The notes below the pieces were generated by a model, which worked only from the letters and a program-made list of their open reading frames with translations, was not told where the DNA came from and did not search any database. 64,000 nt of DNA from Novosphingobium sp. 32-60-15. Its GTDB lineage: Bacteria > Pseudomonadota > Alphaproteobacteria > Sphingomonadales > Sphingomonadaceae. Location of the stretch: positions 1 through 64,000 of the forward strand of contig NZ_NCEN01000018.1 in the NCBI RefSeq assembly GCF_002280675.1. Direction: 5' to 3'. Below, one piece after another: positions 53,776-62,760 of the stretch (the first letter of the stretch is position 1; each line of letters starts with the position of its first letter). A program made the translations under genes and the position numbers.

Positions 53776-55590
53776 ATGGGCATGTTCAGCGCTCTTGAAG
53801 CAGCGGCCAAGCGCGCAAAAGACTGGGTGATCAGCAACGTCCGCGAACCGGAAAAGGTGGTGGCCGCTTGCCCGGCGAAACCTGCAACCAACAGCGCGCC
53901 AGCCCCTAACCAGCCAAAACAACCGGCACCGGTGAAGCCTGCGCCAAGCGTTCATTATGAAGATTGCGTTCTGAAGGAACTCCTGCTCGAATTGTCCGAT
54001 GGTACGCAGTCCAATGCTTTTACGGCAACTTACCAGCGCCGCATTGAACCGGTCAAACCCACGGTTTATGACGCTTACAAGGGTGATTTGCGCAGCCACG
54101 AACTGGTGATCGAGACTCTGGCCAATTGCTATCTCGGCGCAGGTAAAAAGGATCTGACAGCAAAAGCGCAGGCGTTCTGTTCATCCCGCCATGTCAGCTT
54201 TGCGCCTGCCCATCCCCAGACCAAAATCGGGGACAATGCGCTGGCCGATGGCGGAGCGCCGGTCCAAACCAAAATCTATATTGATGATCGCAGCGGCTGG
54301 CAGTCCTGGCTTTCGATCTGGCCCTTTGCGGGTGAGCGGACGAAGCACATCACGGTCAGTGGAACGGCCTGTGGCCACACGTACGTGGGCTGTAACGTGC
54401 CGCCAAAATCTGCATTGGCCAACCTGGCCATGCGGCTTGTGGTCCTGCCGCACGAAAAGTGGTCGTTCAAGGTCAAGGATCTCCGGTCCGACTATTCCAG
54501 AGGCGGATCAATAACCAAGGACAGGAATGCTGCTGCCAATGTGGCAAAAGGCGCGCCATTCCGGTCTGTTACCACCACTTTGAAGCGCGACTTCGGCAAA
54601 GTTGCGGGAACGTCGCGGTCCACTACGCGGGGCGCGGCTTACCTGTCCACTTCCAAAGAAACGAAATTTGCAGACGGCGGTACCGACAGCAGCAGTGAGA
54701 CGCTCACTACAACCAGTTATTCGGCTTCACGCACGCTTTCGCAAGATATCGGCTCAAGCGTCTACTCGGTCACGCAGACTGACGATCTGGACGGCGCAAC
54801 CAACACGCTGAAATCGGATTTGACCGATAAGAACCAGTACAAGGTAAGCGAGAAGTTTTCGCTTGAAGTGGAAACTGGCGGTGAAACTGCCAAGATTGAA
54901 CCCGGTGCCCTTGTCGAAGGGCTCTACAAGATCGAAAACATCCTTGAAGCCATAAAAGACGTGCTGGCAGCATGCCGGGTGGGTGCCGGTGTCAGCGCCG
55001 ATTACAAGCTGCTCTACGGCGATTTATGCCTTGATTGGGGCTATCGCTGGCCCGCGGCCTATAAAGAAGAAAACCGCGTCTACTATGTGGAACGCTTCAT
55101 CTCGGCGAGCGGGACACTCAATGTCCTGACCGGGTCGGTCGGTCTTTGGGCGGGTATTGATTTCGATCAGGGATGGTTGCCAGCCGGTGTAAAGGCCCTG
55201 ATCGAAGGCAAAATCACCGCAACTTTAAAAGTCACACCCAAGATTACGCTTTCGGCAACCAATCTGAAGACTCTCGATCAGGCCAACGCCGCGCTGGAAG
55301 TCGCGCCGGAATTCACCATAGAGCCCAAGTTGGAAGGCACAGGTAGCGTCCGGGTTCTGGGATACCGGCAATCGCTTTCGGTTGTCATTGAAGGCAATTT
55401 CGAAGCCAAGGCCAAACTGGCGTTCAGCTTCAAGGCTCCACCTTCCTTGAAGGCCAGTGTCGAGTGGGAAGGCCTCAAATTCACCGGGCACTTCTACAAC
55501 AGCGACAAGAAGCCGCCCCGCCGGGATATCGAACCCATCGAACTTGCCAAGCCATCCACGATCCTGAAGGAAACCGAGTTTTGGAGCTGA
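53776..55590 (+). CDS. large beta-rich protein of unknown function
   Basis: This protein of about 604 residues has a charged N-terminal helix, a Pro/Ala/Lys linker (about 35-60) and a mixed domain to about 250. A Ser/Thr-rich repeat zone follows (about 260-350, with many SSSETLTTTSYSAS-type stretches). The last 150 residues alternate Ile/Val/Leu/Thr in amphipathic strands (KITATLKVTPKITLSATNLK and similar). No signal peptide or membrane helix is obvious. The start is ATG at 53776 or 53782, directly after the first gene. I do not recognise a family. Confidence 0.6.
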   Translation: MGMFSALEAAAKRAKDWVISNVREPEKVVAACPAKPATNSAPAPNQPKQPAPVKPAPSVHYEDCVLKELLLELSDGTQSNAFTATYQRRIEPVKPTVYDAYKGDLRSHELVIETLANCYLGAGKKDLTAKAQAFCSSRHVSFAPAHPQTKIGDNALADGGAPVQTKIYIDDRSGWQSWLSIWPFAGERTKHITVSGTACGHTYVGCNVPPKSALANLAMRLVVLPHEKWSFKVKDLRSDYSRGGSITKDRNAAANVAKGAPFRSVTTTLKRDFGKVAGTSRSTTRGAAYLSTSKETKFADGGTDSSSETLTTTSYSASRTLSQDIGSSVYSVTQTDDLDGATNTLKSDLTDKNQYKVSEKFSLEVETGGETAKIEPGALVEGLYKIENILEAIKDVLAACRVGAGVSADYKLLYGDLCLDWGYRWPAAYKEENRVYYVERFISASGTLNVLTGSVGLWAGIDFDQGWLPAGVKALIEGKITATLKVTPKITLSATNLKTLDQANAALEVAPEFTIEPKLEGTGSVRVLGYRQSLSVVIEGNFEAKAKLAFSFKAPPSLKASVEWEGLKFTGHFYNSDKKPPRRDIEPIELAKPSTILKETEFWS

Positions 55591-56423
55591 ACCCCGATCC
55601 CTTTACCGGGCCGGTGATTTACGGGCTTGGAATTACCTGTGGCGATGCGCTGGCTGGCGAAATCAGGGTCAACGACATTGCGTTTGGCAAACTTGCAACG
55701 GGGGCAACCTCGCTGGAATCCATCCCGATCCACGGCGACCTTGATACAGGTGAAAACGTCGCACAATTGCGGATTGGCACATCGGAAGCCAACCTGCGCA
55801 GTCCCGCAACACTGATGCCGGGTGAACCGCCAGCGACTGCCAGCGCGAAGCTTCAACTGGAAGGTGACGAGGTTTCGATCAGCGGTGACGAAATGCGCAT
55901 CACCACCCACGTCTTTGCGCGCGATCTGTGGGATGTACGCGAGCAGGCCGGTGCCGTGATGCTTCCTGCGGTCCTGAGCGTGAACTTCCAGCCCCGTGCT
56001 GGCTCGCCCGTCGCGCTTTGGGCCAATGCCCGCGCCGCATCGCCCGCCGTTGTGGCAGAGGCGGTCTATGCCGAAACCGCTGCAATTGCGGCGCTGCTGC
56101 GTGATCGCAATTTTGAAGCCTATGTCGGCAGGACATCCTTGCGCCGCCAGCACAAAGCGCGCTGCTATCCACAAGGGCAAGACGCAGCAGGGTTGCGTGA
56201 GGAGGAACTCGACGATCTGATTCGCCTTGCCAGCGCACCGGATTTCAACGTGCGCATCGCTGCACAGGTCGGCTCCACTTTGCGCGCGCAGGCCAAGTCA
56301 CGCTTGTTTGATTGGGTGGATGCGCAAGGCGAACCGATTGTCACGATTCAGGCCGACGGGCAATCCTTTGCCGTGCAACATCAATTCAGCCTGTTGGAAG
56401 GCAGCCTGCAACTTGTTCGCTGA
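55581..56423 (+). CDS. third gene of the unknown unit
   Basis: This 280-residue protein starts with TTG at 55581, ten bases inside the end of the previous gene and about 8 bases after AAGGAAACC. The N-terminal part is beta-rich (IYGLGITCGDALAGEIRVND, then SLESIPIHGDLDTGENVAQL), as in immunoglobulin-like or jelly-roll modules. The C-terminal part is helical with AAIAALLRDRNFEAYVGRTS and a final beta pair. The overlap suggests coupled translation. No motif gives a function. A partner, chaperone or immunity role for the large protein is speculative. Confidence 0.6.
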   Translation: MELNPDPFTGPVIYGLGITCGDALAGEIRVNDIAFGKLATGATSLESIPIHGDLDTGENVAQLRIGTSEANLRSPATLMPGEPPATASAKLQLEGDEVSISGDEMRITTHVFARDLWDVREQAGAVMLPAVLSVNFQPRAGSPVALWANARAASPAVVAEAVYAETAAIAALLRDRNFEAYVGRTSLRRQHKARCYPQGQDAAGLREEELDDLIRLASAPDFNVRIAAQVGSTLRAQAKSRLFDWVDAQGEPIVTIQADGQSFAVQHQFSLLEGSLQLVR

Positions 56424-56528
56424 AACGTTGGCTGTGGCAGGGTCATGATGGTCCATGCATGTTTCCCGACCAGAAATTTGCTGCAACTGCTAGACTTCGC
56501 CCCCATCCCCGCGCAATGACACATCCTT

Positions 56529-57200
56529 ATGTGGCAGCTTTATCAATTCCCGTTATGCCCGTTCAGCCGCAAGGTCCGGCTTCTCTTGAGCGAGAAGGGC
56601 GTGCCTTATGATCTGGTGCGCGAAAATCCGTGGGAGCGGCGCGAAGGGTTCGGCAATATCAGCCCGGCCTATCGCACGCCCGCAATCCAGAATCCTGAAC
56701 GCGGGATCAGCCTGGCCGATAGCCGCGCGATCTGCGAATATTTTGAAGAAACGGTCGACAAGACGCCGATGATCAACGGCACGGCGGCCAATCGCGCGGA
56801 AATCCGCCGTCTGGTCGCGCTGTTTGATGAAAGCTTTTATGCCGATGTGACCGGGCCGTTTCTGGATGAACGGATGAAAAAGCGGCTCGTCTATCGCTCT
56901 CCGCCCGATAGCAAACGCTTGCGCGATGCGATCCGTCTGGCGGACGAACATCTGTATTACATCGATTTTCTTATCGATAATCGCCCGTGGCTGGCAGGTT
57001 CAACGATGAGCCTTGCCGATCTTGCGGCGGCGGCACAAATTTCGGTGGCCGATTACCTTGGCGGGATTGACTGGTCGAACCATGAACAGTCGCGCGGGTG
57101 GTACTCGGTGTTCAAAAGCCGTCCCAGTTTCCGTCCGCTGCTGGCCGAACGGATGGACGTGATCCAGCCGCCTGCGCACTATGCGGACGTGAACGCCTGA
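56529..57200 (+). CDS. FzlA-like glutathione S-transferase fold protein
   Basis: This 223-residue protein has a GST fold starting WQLYQFPLCPFSRKVRLLLS, with ADSRAICEYFEETV. The C-terminal SRPSFRPLLAERMDVIQPPA, ending HYADVN, resembles Caulobacter FzlA, which binds FtsZ, as I remember its sequence. It could therefore act in division rather than detoxification. A plain GST role is the alternative. Confidence 0.75.
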   Translation: MWQLYQFPLCPFSRKVRLLLSEKGVPYDLVRENPWERREGFGNISPAYRTPAIQNPERGISLADSRAICEYFEETVDKTPMINGTAANRAEIRRLVALFDESFYADVTGPFLDERMKKRLVYRSPPDSKRLRDAIRLADEHLYYIDFLIDNRPWLAGSTMSLADLAAAAQISVADYLGGIDWSNHEQSRGWYSVFKSRPSFRPLLAERMDVIQPPAHYADVNA

Positions 57201-57206
57201 GGTTCG

Positions 57207-58079
57207 TCAGGAATCGATCCGCAAGCCAGCCGCGCGGCGGAACAGTTCCAGCACCACCGGATCGCTTTCCGTGCCCCTGATGGCCGCCTCGAACTGGATC
57301 TTGCGCGCAGGTCGCGGCAAGACTTCGGCCAGCATGCCCGATGCCAGCAGCGGTCGCACCATCGGTTCGGGCAGGACGGCCGCACCGCCACCGCCGCTGA
57401 TAATCTCGATCAACGTGCGCACGTTGTTGCAAGTGCTGATGGATCGCGGAGTGATGACGCCTTGTGCCAATGTTTCAAGCGTGACGCCGTGCAGCGGTGA
57501 ATGGCTGGGAATTGACCACACCGGCAGGTTTTGCGCAAATCCCCCTGCCCGCACTGTCTCTTGCCCCGCCACCCAGACAAGCCCGACTGCCCCCAGCCCG
57601 ACCGTTCGAATGCCGGGACTGGCAACCGGCCCTGCCAGAAACGCCATATCGATCATGCCGCCCAGCAATTGCTGGAGCATGCGCGCGGTCAGGTCGAGTT
57701 CGATTTCCAGCGTCACGCCGGGCAGATCGCGCTCCACTTCTTGCACATAGGCCGGAAGGCATGATGCGGCCGCAATTTCTCCGCTGCCGATGCGCACGGT
57801 GCCGGTGGCGCCTTCAAAGCCCGAAGCGGTCAGCAGCGCCTTTTCGAAGCCCGCCCACAGCGGCTCGCACTCCTTCACCAGCCGCCTTCCCCGCGCGGTC
57901 AGCACCATGTTGCGCCCGTCCCGGCGGAAAATGGCAATGCCCAGTTGTTCCTCGATTTCACGGACACGGGCAGATATGGCAGGTTGCGTGGTGTTAAGCC
58001 GCTCTGCCGCCGCACGAAACGTGCCGAGCCGGGCAATCCACAGCAGGGTTTCAAGGTGATAGATGGCAATGCGCTTCAT
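57207..58079 (-). CDS. LysR-family transcriptional regulator
   Basis: This 290-residue regulator has an N-terminal helix-turn-helix (LLWIARLGTFRAAAERLNTT, then QPAISARVREIEEQLGIAIF) and a ligand-binding domain. It is divergent from the CoA-transferase pair, whose expression it probably controls. The shared 99-bp region holds a palindrome at 58094-58109. Confidence 0.9.
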   Translation of the reverse strand: MKRIAIYHLETLLWIARLGTFRAAAERLNTTQPAISARVREIEEQLGIAIFRRDGRNMVLTARGRRLVKECEPLWAGFEKALLTASGFEGATGTVRIGSGEIAAASCLPAYVQEVERDLPGVTLEIELDLTARMLQQLLGGMIDMAFLAGPVASPGIRTVGLGAVGLVWVAGQETVRAGGFAQNLPVWSIPSHSPLHGVTLETLAQGVITPRSISTCNNVRTLIEIISGGGGAAVLPEPMVRPLLASGMLAEVLPRPARKIQFEAAIRGTESDPVVLELFRRAAGLRIDS

Positions 58080-58093
58080 TTGATCAGACTTTG

Positions 58094-58109
58094 TTATCGA
58101 TTCAGATAA
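58094..58109. promoter_or_regulatory. candidate LysR operator
   Basis: TTATC-GATTCA-GATAA is a 16-bp inverted repeat with the T-N11-A core usual for LysR sites, between the LysR gene and scoA. Confidence 0.5.
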
Positions 58110-58178
58110 AAAACAATCGCTCTTTTCAATCCGTCGGCTGTGCTATTGCAGCATAAAGAACGCAGGAGAGAATTCCCG

Positions 58179-58889
58179 ATGTCCAAAAAGCTTTATGCCG
58201 ATGCCGCAGCCGCGCTTGACGGTCTGTTGCGCGATGACTTGCTAATAGCGTGCGGTGGTTTCGGCCTGTGCGGTGTTCCCGAACGCTTGCTGGATGCGGT
58301 GCGCGACAGCGGGGTGAAGGGGCTGACCTTTGCCAGCAACAACGCCGGAATTGACAACGAAGGCATCGGCAAGTTGCTGCGCACGCGCCAGGTGCGCAAA
58401 ATGATCTCGTCCTATGTCGGCGAAAACAAGGAATTTGAACGGCAGTACCTTTCGGGCGAACTGGAGGTCGAGTTTTCCCCCCAGGGCACGCTGGCCGAAC
58501 GGATGCGCGCAGGCGGCGCTGGCATTCCCGGCTTTTACACCAAGACCGGCGTTGGTACGCTGGTGGCACAGGGTAAGGACACCAAGGTTTTCAACGGGCA
58601 GGAATATCTGCTGGAACAGGGCATCTTTGCCGATCTGTCGCTGGTCAAGGCGTGGAAGGCCGACGAAAGCGGTAATGTCGTGTTCCGCAAGACCGCCCGC
58701 AATTTCAACGTGCCCGCCGCCACATGCGGCAAGGTTTGCGTAGTAGAGGTTGAGGAAATCGTACCCCTTGGCAGCCTTGATCCTGACAGCATCCACCTGC
58801 CCGGCGTTTATGTGCAGCGGATAATTGTCGGTGCGCCTTATGACAAGAAAATCGAGTTCCGCACCGTGCGTGAGCGTGAAGCAGCCTGA
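58179..58889 (+). CDS. scoA: 3-oxoacid CoA-transferase subunit A
   Basis: This 236-residue subunit has the CoA-transferase I pattern LLIACGGFGLCGVPERLLDA and the segment GVYVQRIIVGAPYDKKIEF near the end. With subunit B it moves CoA from succinyl-CoA to acetoacetate or a related 3-oxo acid. AGGAGAG precedes the ATG at 58179. Confidence 0.9.
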   Translation: MSKKLYADAAAALDGLLRDDLLIACGGFGLCGVPERLLDAVRDSGVKGLTFASNNAGIDNEGIGKLLRTRQVRKMISSYVGENKEFERQYLSGELEVEFSPQGTLAERMRAGGAGIPGFYTKTGVGTLVAQGKDTKVFNGQEYLLEQGIFADLSLVKAWKADESGNVVFRKTARNFNVPAATCGKVCVVEVEEIVPLGSLDPDSIHLPGVYVQRIIVGAPYDKKIEFRTVREREAA

Positions 58890-58943
58890 CCTGTTCAGGC
58901 CCACCGCCCCACAACTGCTGAAATCTTTTGGAAAGAACAGACA

Positions 58944-59603
58944 ATGACCACCCATGACGGACTGAAAACAGGCTGGACCCGCGACCAGATGGCAGCGCGC
59001 GCCGCACAGGAATTGCAGGACGGTTATTACGTCAACCTTGGCATCGGCATCCCCACGCTGGTGGCCAATCACGTGCCCGAAGGCATGACCGTGACCTTGC
59101 AATCGGAAAACGGGATGCTCGGCATCGGCCCGTTCCCTTATGCCGGCGAAGAAGATGCCGATCTGATCAACGCGGGCAAGCAAACGATCAGCGAATTGCC
59201 GCAGACCGCCTATTTCGACAGCGCCACCAGCTTTGCCATGATCCGTGGCGGCAAGATCGACCTCACGGTGCTTGGCGCGATGGAAGTGGCCGAAAACGGC
59301 GACATCGCCAACTGGATGGTGCCGGGCAAGATGATCAAGGGCATGGGCGGTGCGATGGATCTGGTGGCAGGCGTCAAGAAGATCATCGTGGTGATGGAAC
59401 ATGTGGCCAAGGACGGATCGCCAAAGTTCATTCCGGCCTGCACCCTGCCATTGACCGGCGTGGGCGTGGTGGACATGATCGTAACCGACCTTGCCGTCTT
59501 TGCGCGTCCCGATCACGCCTCGCCATTCCGCCTGCTGGAACTGGCACCGGGTGTGACCGCGCAAGATGTTCGGGCCAAGACGACCGCGCATTACATCGAC
59601 TGA
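58944..59603 (+). CDS. scoB: 3-oxoacid CoA-transferase subunit B
   Basis: This 219-residue subunit has the catalytic Glu in [14 protein letters not shown], then [20 protein letters not shown]. It pairs with the gene 54 bp upstream. Confidence 0.92.
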   Translation: MTTHDGLKTGWTRDQMAARAAQELQDGYYVNLGIGIPTLVANHVPEGMTVTLQSENGMLGIGPFPYAGEEDADLINAGKQTISELPQTAYFDSATSFAMIRGGKIDLTVLGAMEVAENGDIANWMVPGKMIKGMGGAMDLVAGVKKIIVVMEHVAKDGSPKFIPACTLPLTGVGVVDMIVTDLAVFARPDHASPFRLLELAPGVTAQDVRAKTTAHYID

Positions 59604-59619
59604 TTGGGAGAAAACGGCC

Positions 59620-60168
59620 ATGGCATCTGAACTTGCAACCATTCCATTGACCCGCCTTGATGGCAGCGCCGACACTTTGGCTAATCACGCGGGCAAAGTG
59701 CTGCTGGTCGTCAATGTCGCATCAAAGTGCGGACTGACCCCGCAATATGAGGGGCTTGAAGCACTGTATAAAGCCAAGGCTGATAGCGGTTTGGAAGTGC
59801 TGGGCTTTCCCGCCAACGATTTTGGCGCGCAGGAGCCAGGATCGCACGAGGAAATTGCCGAGTTCTGCAAGCTCAACTACGGCGTATCCTTCCCGCTCTT
59901 TGCCAAAGGCGATGTGACCGGCCCTGCCAAGCAGCCGCTCTATGCAGCGCTGACACAAGCCTTGCCGACCAAGCAAGGCCCAGCCGACGAGTTCCGCGAA
60001 CGCCTTAAGGGCTATGGCATGACGCCGACACAAGACCCCGAGGTATTGTGGAACTTCGAAAAGTTCCTGATCGCACGCGATGGCACCGTGGCCGCGCGGT
60101 TTGCTCCCGGCGTGACGCCTGATGATCCGGCATTGTTGGCGGCGGTCGAGGCTGAACTGGCGAAGTGA
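59620..60168 (+). CDS. glutathione peroxidase
   Basis: This 182-residue enzyme reduces peroxides. The catalytic Cys is in NVASKCGLTPQYEGLEAL, the Gln in GFPANDFGAQEPGS, and the Trp-Asn pair in LWNFEKFLI. A resolving Cys is also present (EFCKLNYG). The ATG at 59620 follows GGGAG. Confidence 0.92.
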   Translation: MASELATIPLTRLDGSADTLANHAGKVLLVVNVASKCGLTPQYEGLEALYKAKADSGLEVLGFPANDFGAQEPGSHEEIAEFCKLNYGVSFPLFAKGDVTGPAKQPLYAALTQALPTKQGPADEFRERLKGYGMTPTQDPEVLWNFEKFLIARDGTVAARFAPGVTPDDPALLAAVEAELAK

Positions 60169-60212
60169 TCTGCGCCTTGTGAATTGTGCATGGGGCGTTA
60201 GGTTTGCGCCCC

Positions 60213-60896
60213 ATGCGCTACACATTGATCACCGCCAACCGGAACTATTCAAGCTGGTCATTGCGCCCGTGGGTGCTGATGAAGGCGTTGGGCATAGGTT
60301 TTGCTGACCGGCTTGAACCGTTCACCAAGCCCGCCAATTACGATGAATTCCGCGCCTTTTCGCCCACGGGCCAAGTTCCGGTTCTGGTTGATGGCGCGCG
60401 AACGGTGTGGGATTCGCTGGGCATCACGCTCTATCTTGCGGAACGGCATCCGGGGGTGTGGCCACAGGACGAGGCCGCCCGCGCCTTTGCAATGTGTGCT
60501 GTGACCGAAATGCAGGGCGGCTTTTCCGCCTTGCGCAATGATTGCACGATGAATGTGGGCGTCCGCGTAAAGCCCCGCCCGATGAGCGCCGCGCTAGTGC
60601 GCGATGTCGGCCGCCTGCGCGAGATCTTCGAGGAGGGCCTTGGCCGCTTTGGCGGGCCGTGGCTGGCTGGGCCAGACTTTACCGCGCTGGATGCATTCTT
60701 TGCCCCCGTAGCGTTCCGTATCCGCACTTATGGGCTGGACGTGGGGGCGGGGAAAGCTTGGGTCGATCACGTGCTGGCACACCCCGCGATGCGGCAATGG
60801 GAGTCCGAGGCCTTGGCCGAAACATGGCGCGAAGTAGGGCATGAAGCCGAATTGGCCGAATGCGGGGAAGTGACGGCGGATTATCGCAAAGGTTGA
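60213..60896 (+). CDS. glutathione S-transferase family protein
   Basis: This 227-residue protein has an N-terminal thioredoxin-like part (RYTLITANRNYSSWSLRPWV; FSPTGQVPVLVDGARTVWDS) and a helical C-terminal domain. The Ser-Ser-Trp-Ser near the N-terminus would be the catalytic site. The ATG at 60213 is preferred over 60186. Confidence 0.85.
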   Translation: MRYTLITANRNYSSWSLRPWVLMKALGIGFADRLEPFTKPANYDEFRAFSPTGQVPVLVDGARTVWDSLGITLYLAERHPGVWPQDEAARAFAMCAVTEMQGGFSALRNDCTMNVGVRVKPRPMSAALVRDVGRLREIFEEGLGRFGGPWLAGPDFTALDAFFAPVAFRIRTYGLDVGAGKAWVDHVLAHPAMRQWESEALAETWREVGHEAELAECGEVTADYRKG

Positions 60897-60903
60897 ACCG
60901 CCT

Positions 60904-61323
60904 CTAATCCTCGGCCTTGTCCTTGGCGTTCAGCTTCGCCCATAAACTCTCAGTGCCTGCTTCGATGGCGTTGTTCACATATTGTGATGCGACAAGCCAG
61001 CCTTTGAACGGGCGCAGTGTCGCAAGGCAGCCGAAGCCCAGAATAGGCACCGATGTGAGCACGTGCACCCACCATGGCGGCGCATAAGCGACTTCAAGCC
61101 ATACCGCGAGAAACGTCAGCGGGAATGCCGTGATGCAAAGCGCGAAAAACGCAGGGCCATCATCGGCATTGGCGAAATCATAATTCAGCCCGCATTCGGG
61201 GCAGGTTTTTTGCAGTTTCAACCAGCCGTTGAACATGGATGCCTTCGCACAGCGCGGGCACAACCCTTTCCAGCCGCACCGGAAAATCCAGTCGAACTTG
61301 GGGTTTTTCGTGAAAAAGGCCAT
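60904..61323 (-). CDS. DUF983 family zinc-ribbon membrane protein
   Basis: This protein of about 139 residues has two Cys pairs of a zinc ribbon (CPRCAKASMFNGWLKLQKTC, then PECGL) and two membrane helices (about 70-120). DUF983 proteins of alphaproteobacteria have no assigned role. The ATG at 61323 is preferred; an ATG at 61356 adds 11 residues. Confidence 0.8.
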   Translation of the reverse strand: MAFFTKNPKFDWIFRCGWKGLCPRCAKASMFNGWLKLQKTCPECGLNYDFANADDGPAFFALCITAFPLTFLAVWLEVAYAPPWWVHVLTSVPILGFGCLATLRPFKGWLVASQYVNNAIEAGTESLWAKLNAKDKAED

Positions 61324-61429
61324 GCCGGTGATCCTGTATTGTGCGCAACTGTCCATATGCCAGCGGCCACACTTGGCAAGCCCGAAAGGGTATGGTGGAA
61401 CGGAATGCAGATTTGTGACATTCTGTAGT

Positions 61430-62089
61430 GTGATACTTATTTTCCAGCGCTTCCGCGCCCGTTTCCTCGACGTTTTGGCGTCGATCTACATCTATAACGA
61501 ACACAGGGGCTATACGTCGCTGGATCGGGTGCTGGATGCTGTGCGCGTGCGTTGCCCTGATGATCCGGCATTCATCGCGGCGATTGCCAAGCATCGCGGC
61601 GATGAACGCAAACACTATGTCATGTTCAAACGGTGGTTTGAATTGCAGGGGCGCATGCCTTTGGCGGTGGACAGCACGTGCGGGCACATCGACCGGTTCA
61701 TCGAAAAAGTGTTCGGCTGTTCGATTGATGATCTGGACACCCAGGGCGTGATCTCCAGCCCCGATGCGTTTGAGCGCTTGTGCCGCGTGATCATGCTGAC
61801 CGAACAGCGCGGCATGGCCCAAGTGGATGTACTGCTGGCCAACCGCCACGTGCAATCGGACAAGGCGATGAAGCGTATCTTCGAGGTTGTGGCGCGCGAT
61901 GAGCCGGACCACTGGATGCCCTATGAAAACTGGCTGGACCGGCAGGGCCGCGCCAAGGCAAAGCTGCGCGAACGGTGGTCAGACTATTGGATTCACAAGT
62001 CTTTAATGCTGGTAAAGCTGCCCAGCCTGTTCCTGCGCCGGTCCACCCCGCGCATGACAGCCTGGCCCGATGCGGGCGACACCGCCTGA
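61430..62089 (+). CDS. ferritin-like diiron protein
   Basis: This protein of about 219 residues, starting at GTG 61430, shows repeated metal-ligand patterns: YNEHRGY, DERKHY, TEQRG and RDEPDHW. The order Glu, ExxH, Glu, ExxH fits a four-helix ferritin-like diiron site. The C-terminal part is basic. It is divergent from the DUF983 gene with a 106-bp gap. The start is uncertain, and the substrate is unknown. Confidence 0.65.
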   Translation: MILIFQRFRARFLDVLASIYIYNEHRGYTSLDRVLDAVRVRCPDDPAFIAAIAKHRGDERKHYVMFKRWFELQGRMPLAVDSTCGHIDRFIEKVFGCSIDDLDTQGVISSPDAFERLCRVIMLTEQRGMAQVDVLLANRHVQSDKAMKRIFEVVARDEPDHWMPYENWLDRQGRAKAKLRERWSDYWIHKSLMLVKLPSLFLRRSTPRMTAWPDAGDTA

Positions 62090-62148
62090 CCTTATGAACC
62101 CTTCGACAATGCACGGCCCTGTGGTTATCCTGCATCGGGGAGACGGGA

Positions 62149-62760
62149 ATGGCAGGATTTATCGAGGACCGCAGGCCGAGCTTGCTTTCGCGGCTGGTAC
62201 GCAAGGCGTTGGTCACATTCTATCGCATGCGCGGGTGGAAAGCGCATGGTGCGCCGCCGGTTGATGGGCGATGCGTGATTATCGCGGCTCCGCATACGTC
62301 GAATTGGGACTTTCTGTACTTCATCGGGCTGACCGAGGACATCGGCATCCAGCCGCATTTCATGGCCAAAGACAGCCTGTTCCGCTGGCCGATGGGCAAG
62401 TTCATGCGCGATATGGGCGGGGTGCCGGTGGTGCGATCATCGCGCCAGAACGTGGTTGATACGATGGCGGCCGAGTTTGCACGGCGTGACCGTTTCATGC
62501 TGACCATCGCGCCTGAAGGCACGCGCGGCAAAGTGGGGCAGTGGCGCACGGGGTTTTATCACATCGCCATGAAGGCGGGCGTGCCTTTGGTGGTGGGCAT
62601 GATGGATTATGGCACCAAGACCGGCGGCCTTGGCCCCGCAATTTGGCCCACGGGCGACTATGACGCTGATATGGCAAAGATTTTCGAGTTTTATCAGACA
62701 GTCACACCCAAGCATCCTTCGCGCGGGATCGCCAGTTTAGGGCAAGCACTCCATGATTGA
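62149..62760 (+). CDS. PlsC-type 1-acylglycerol-phosphate acyltransferase
   Basis: This 203-residue membrane-associated protein has the HX4D motif in AAPHTSNWDFLYF and a glycerolipid motif in IAPEGTRGKVGQWRTGFYHI. It probably transfers an acyl group to a lysophospholipid or related lipid. Its end overlaps the next gene. Confidence 0.85.
   Translation: MAGFIEDRRPSLLSRLVRKALVTFYRMRGWKAHGAPPVDGRCVIIAAPHTSNWDFLYFIGLTEDIGIQPHFMAKDSLFRWPMGKFMRDMGGVPVVRSSRQNVVDTMAAEFARRDRFMLTIAPEGTRGKVGQWRTGFYHIAMKAGVPLVVGMMDYGTKTGGLGPAIWPTGDYDADMAKIFEFYQTVTPKHPSRGIASLGQALHD

Noticed and set aside
58242..59675. 477-codon antisense frame over the CoA-transferase pair
   Set aside because: Long but spans two conserved genes and the gap between them; no start context or recognisable motif.
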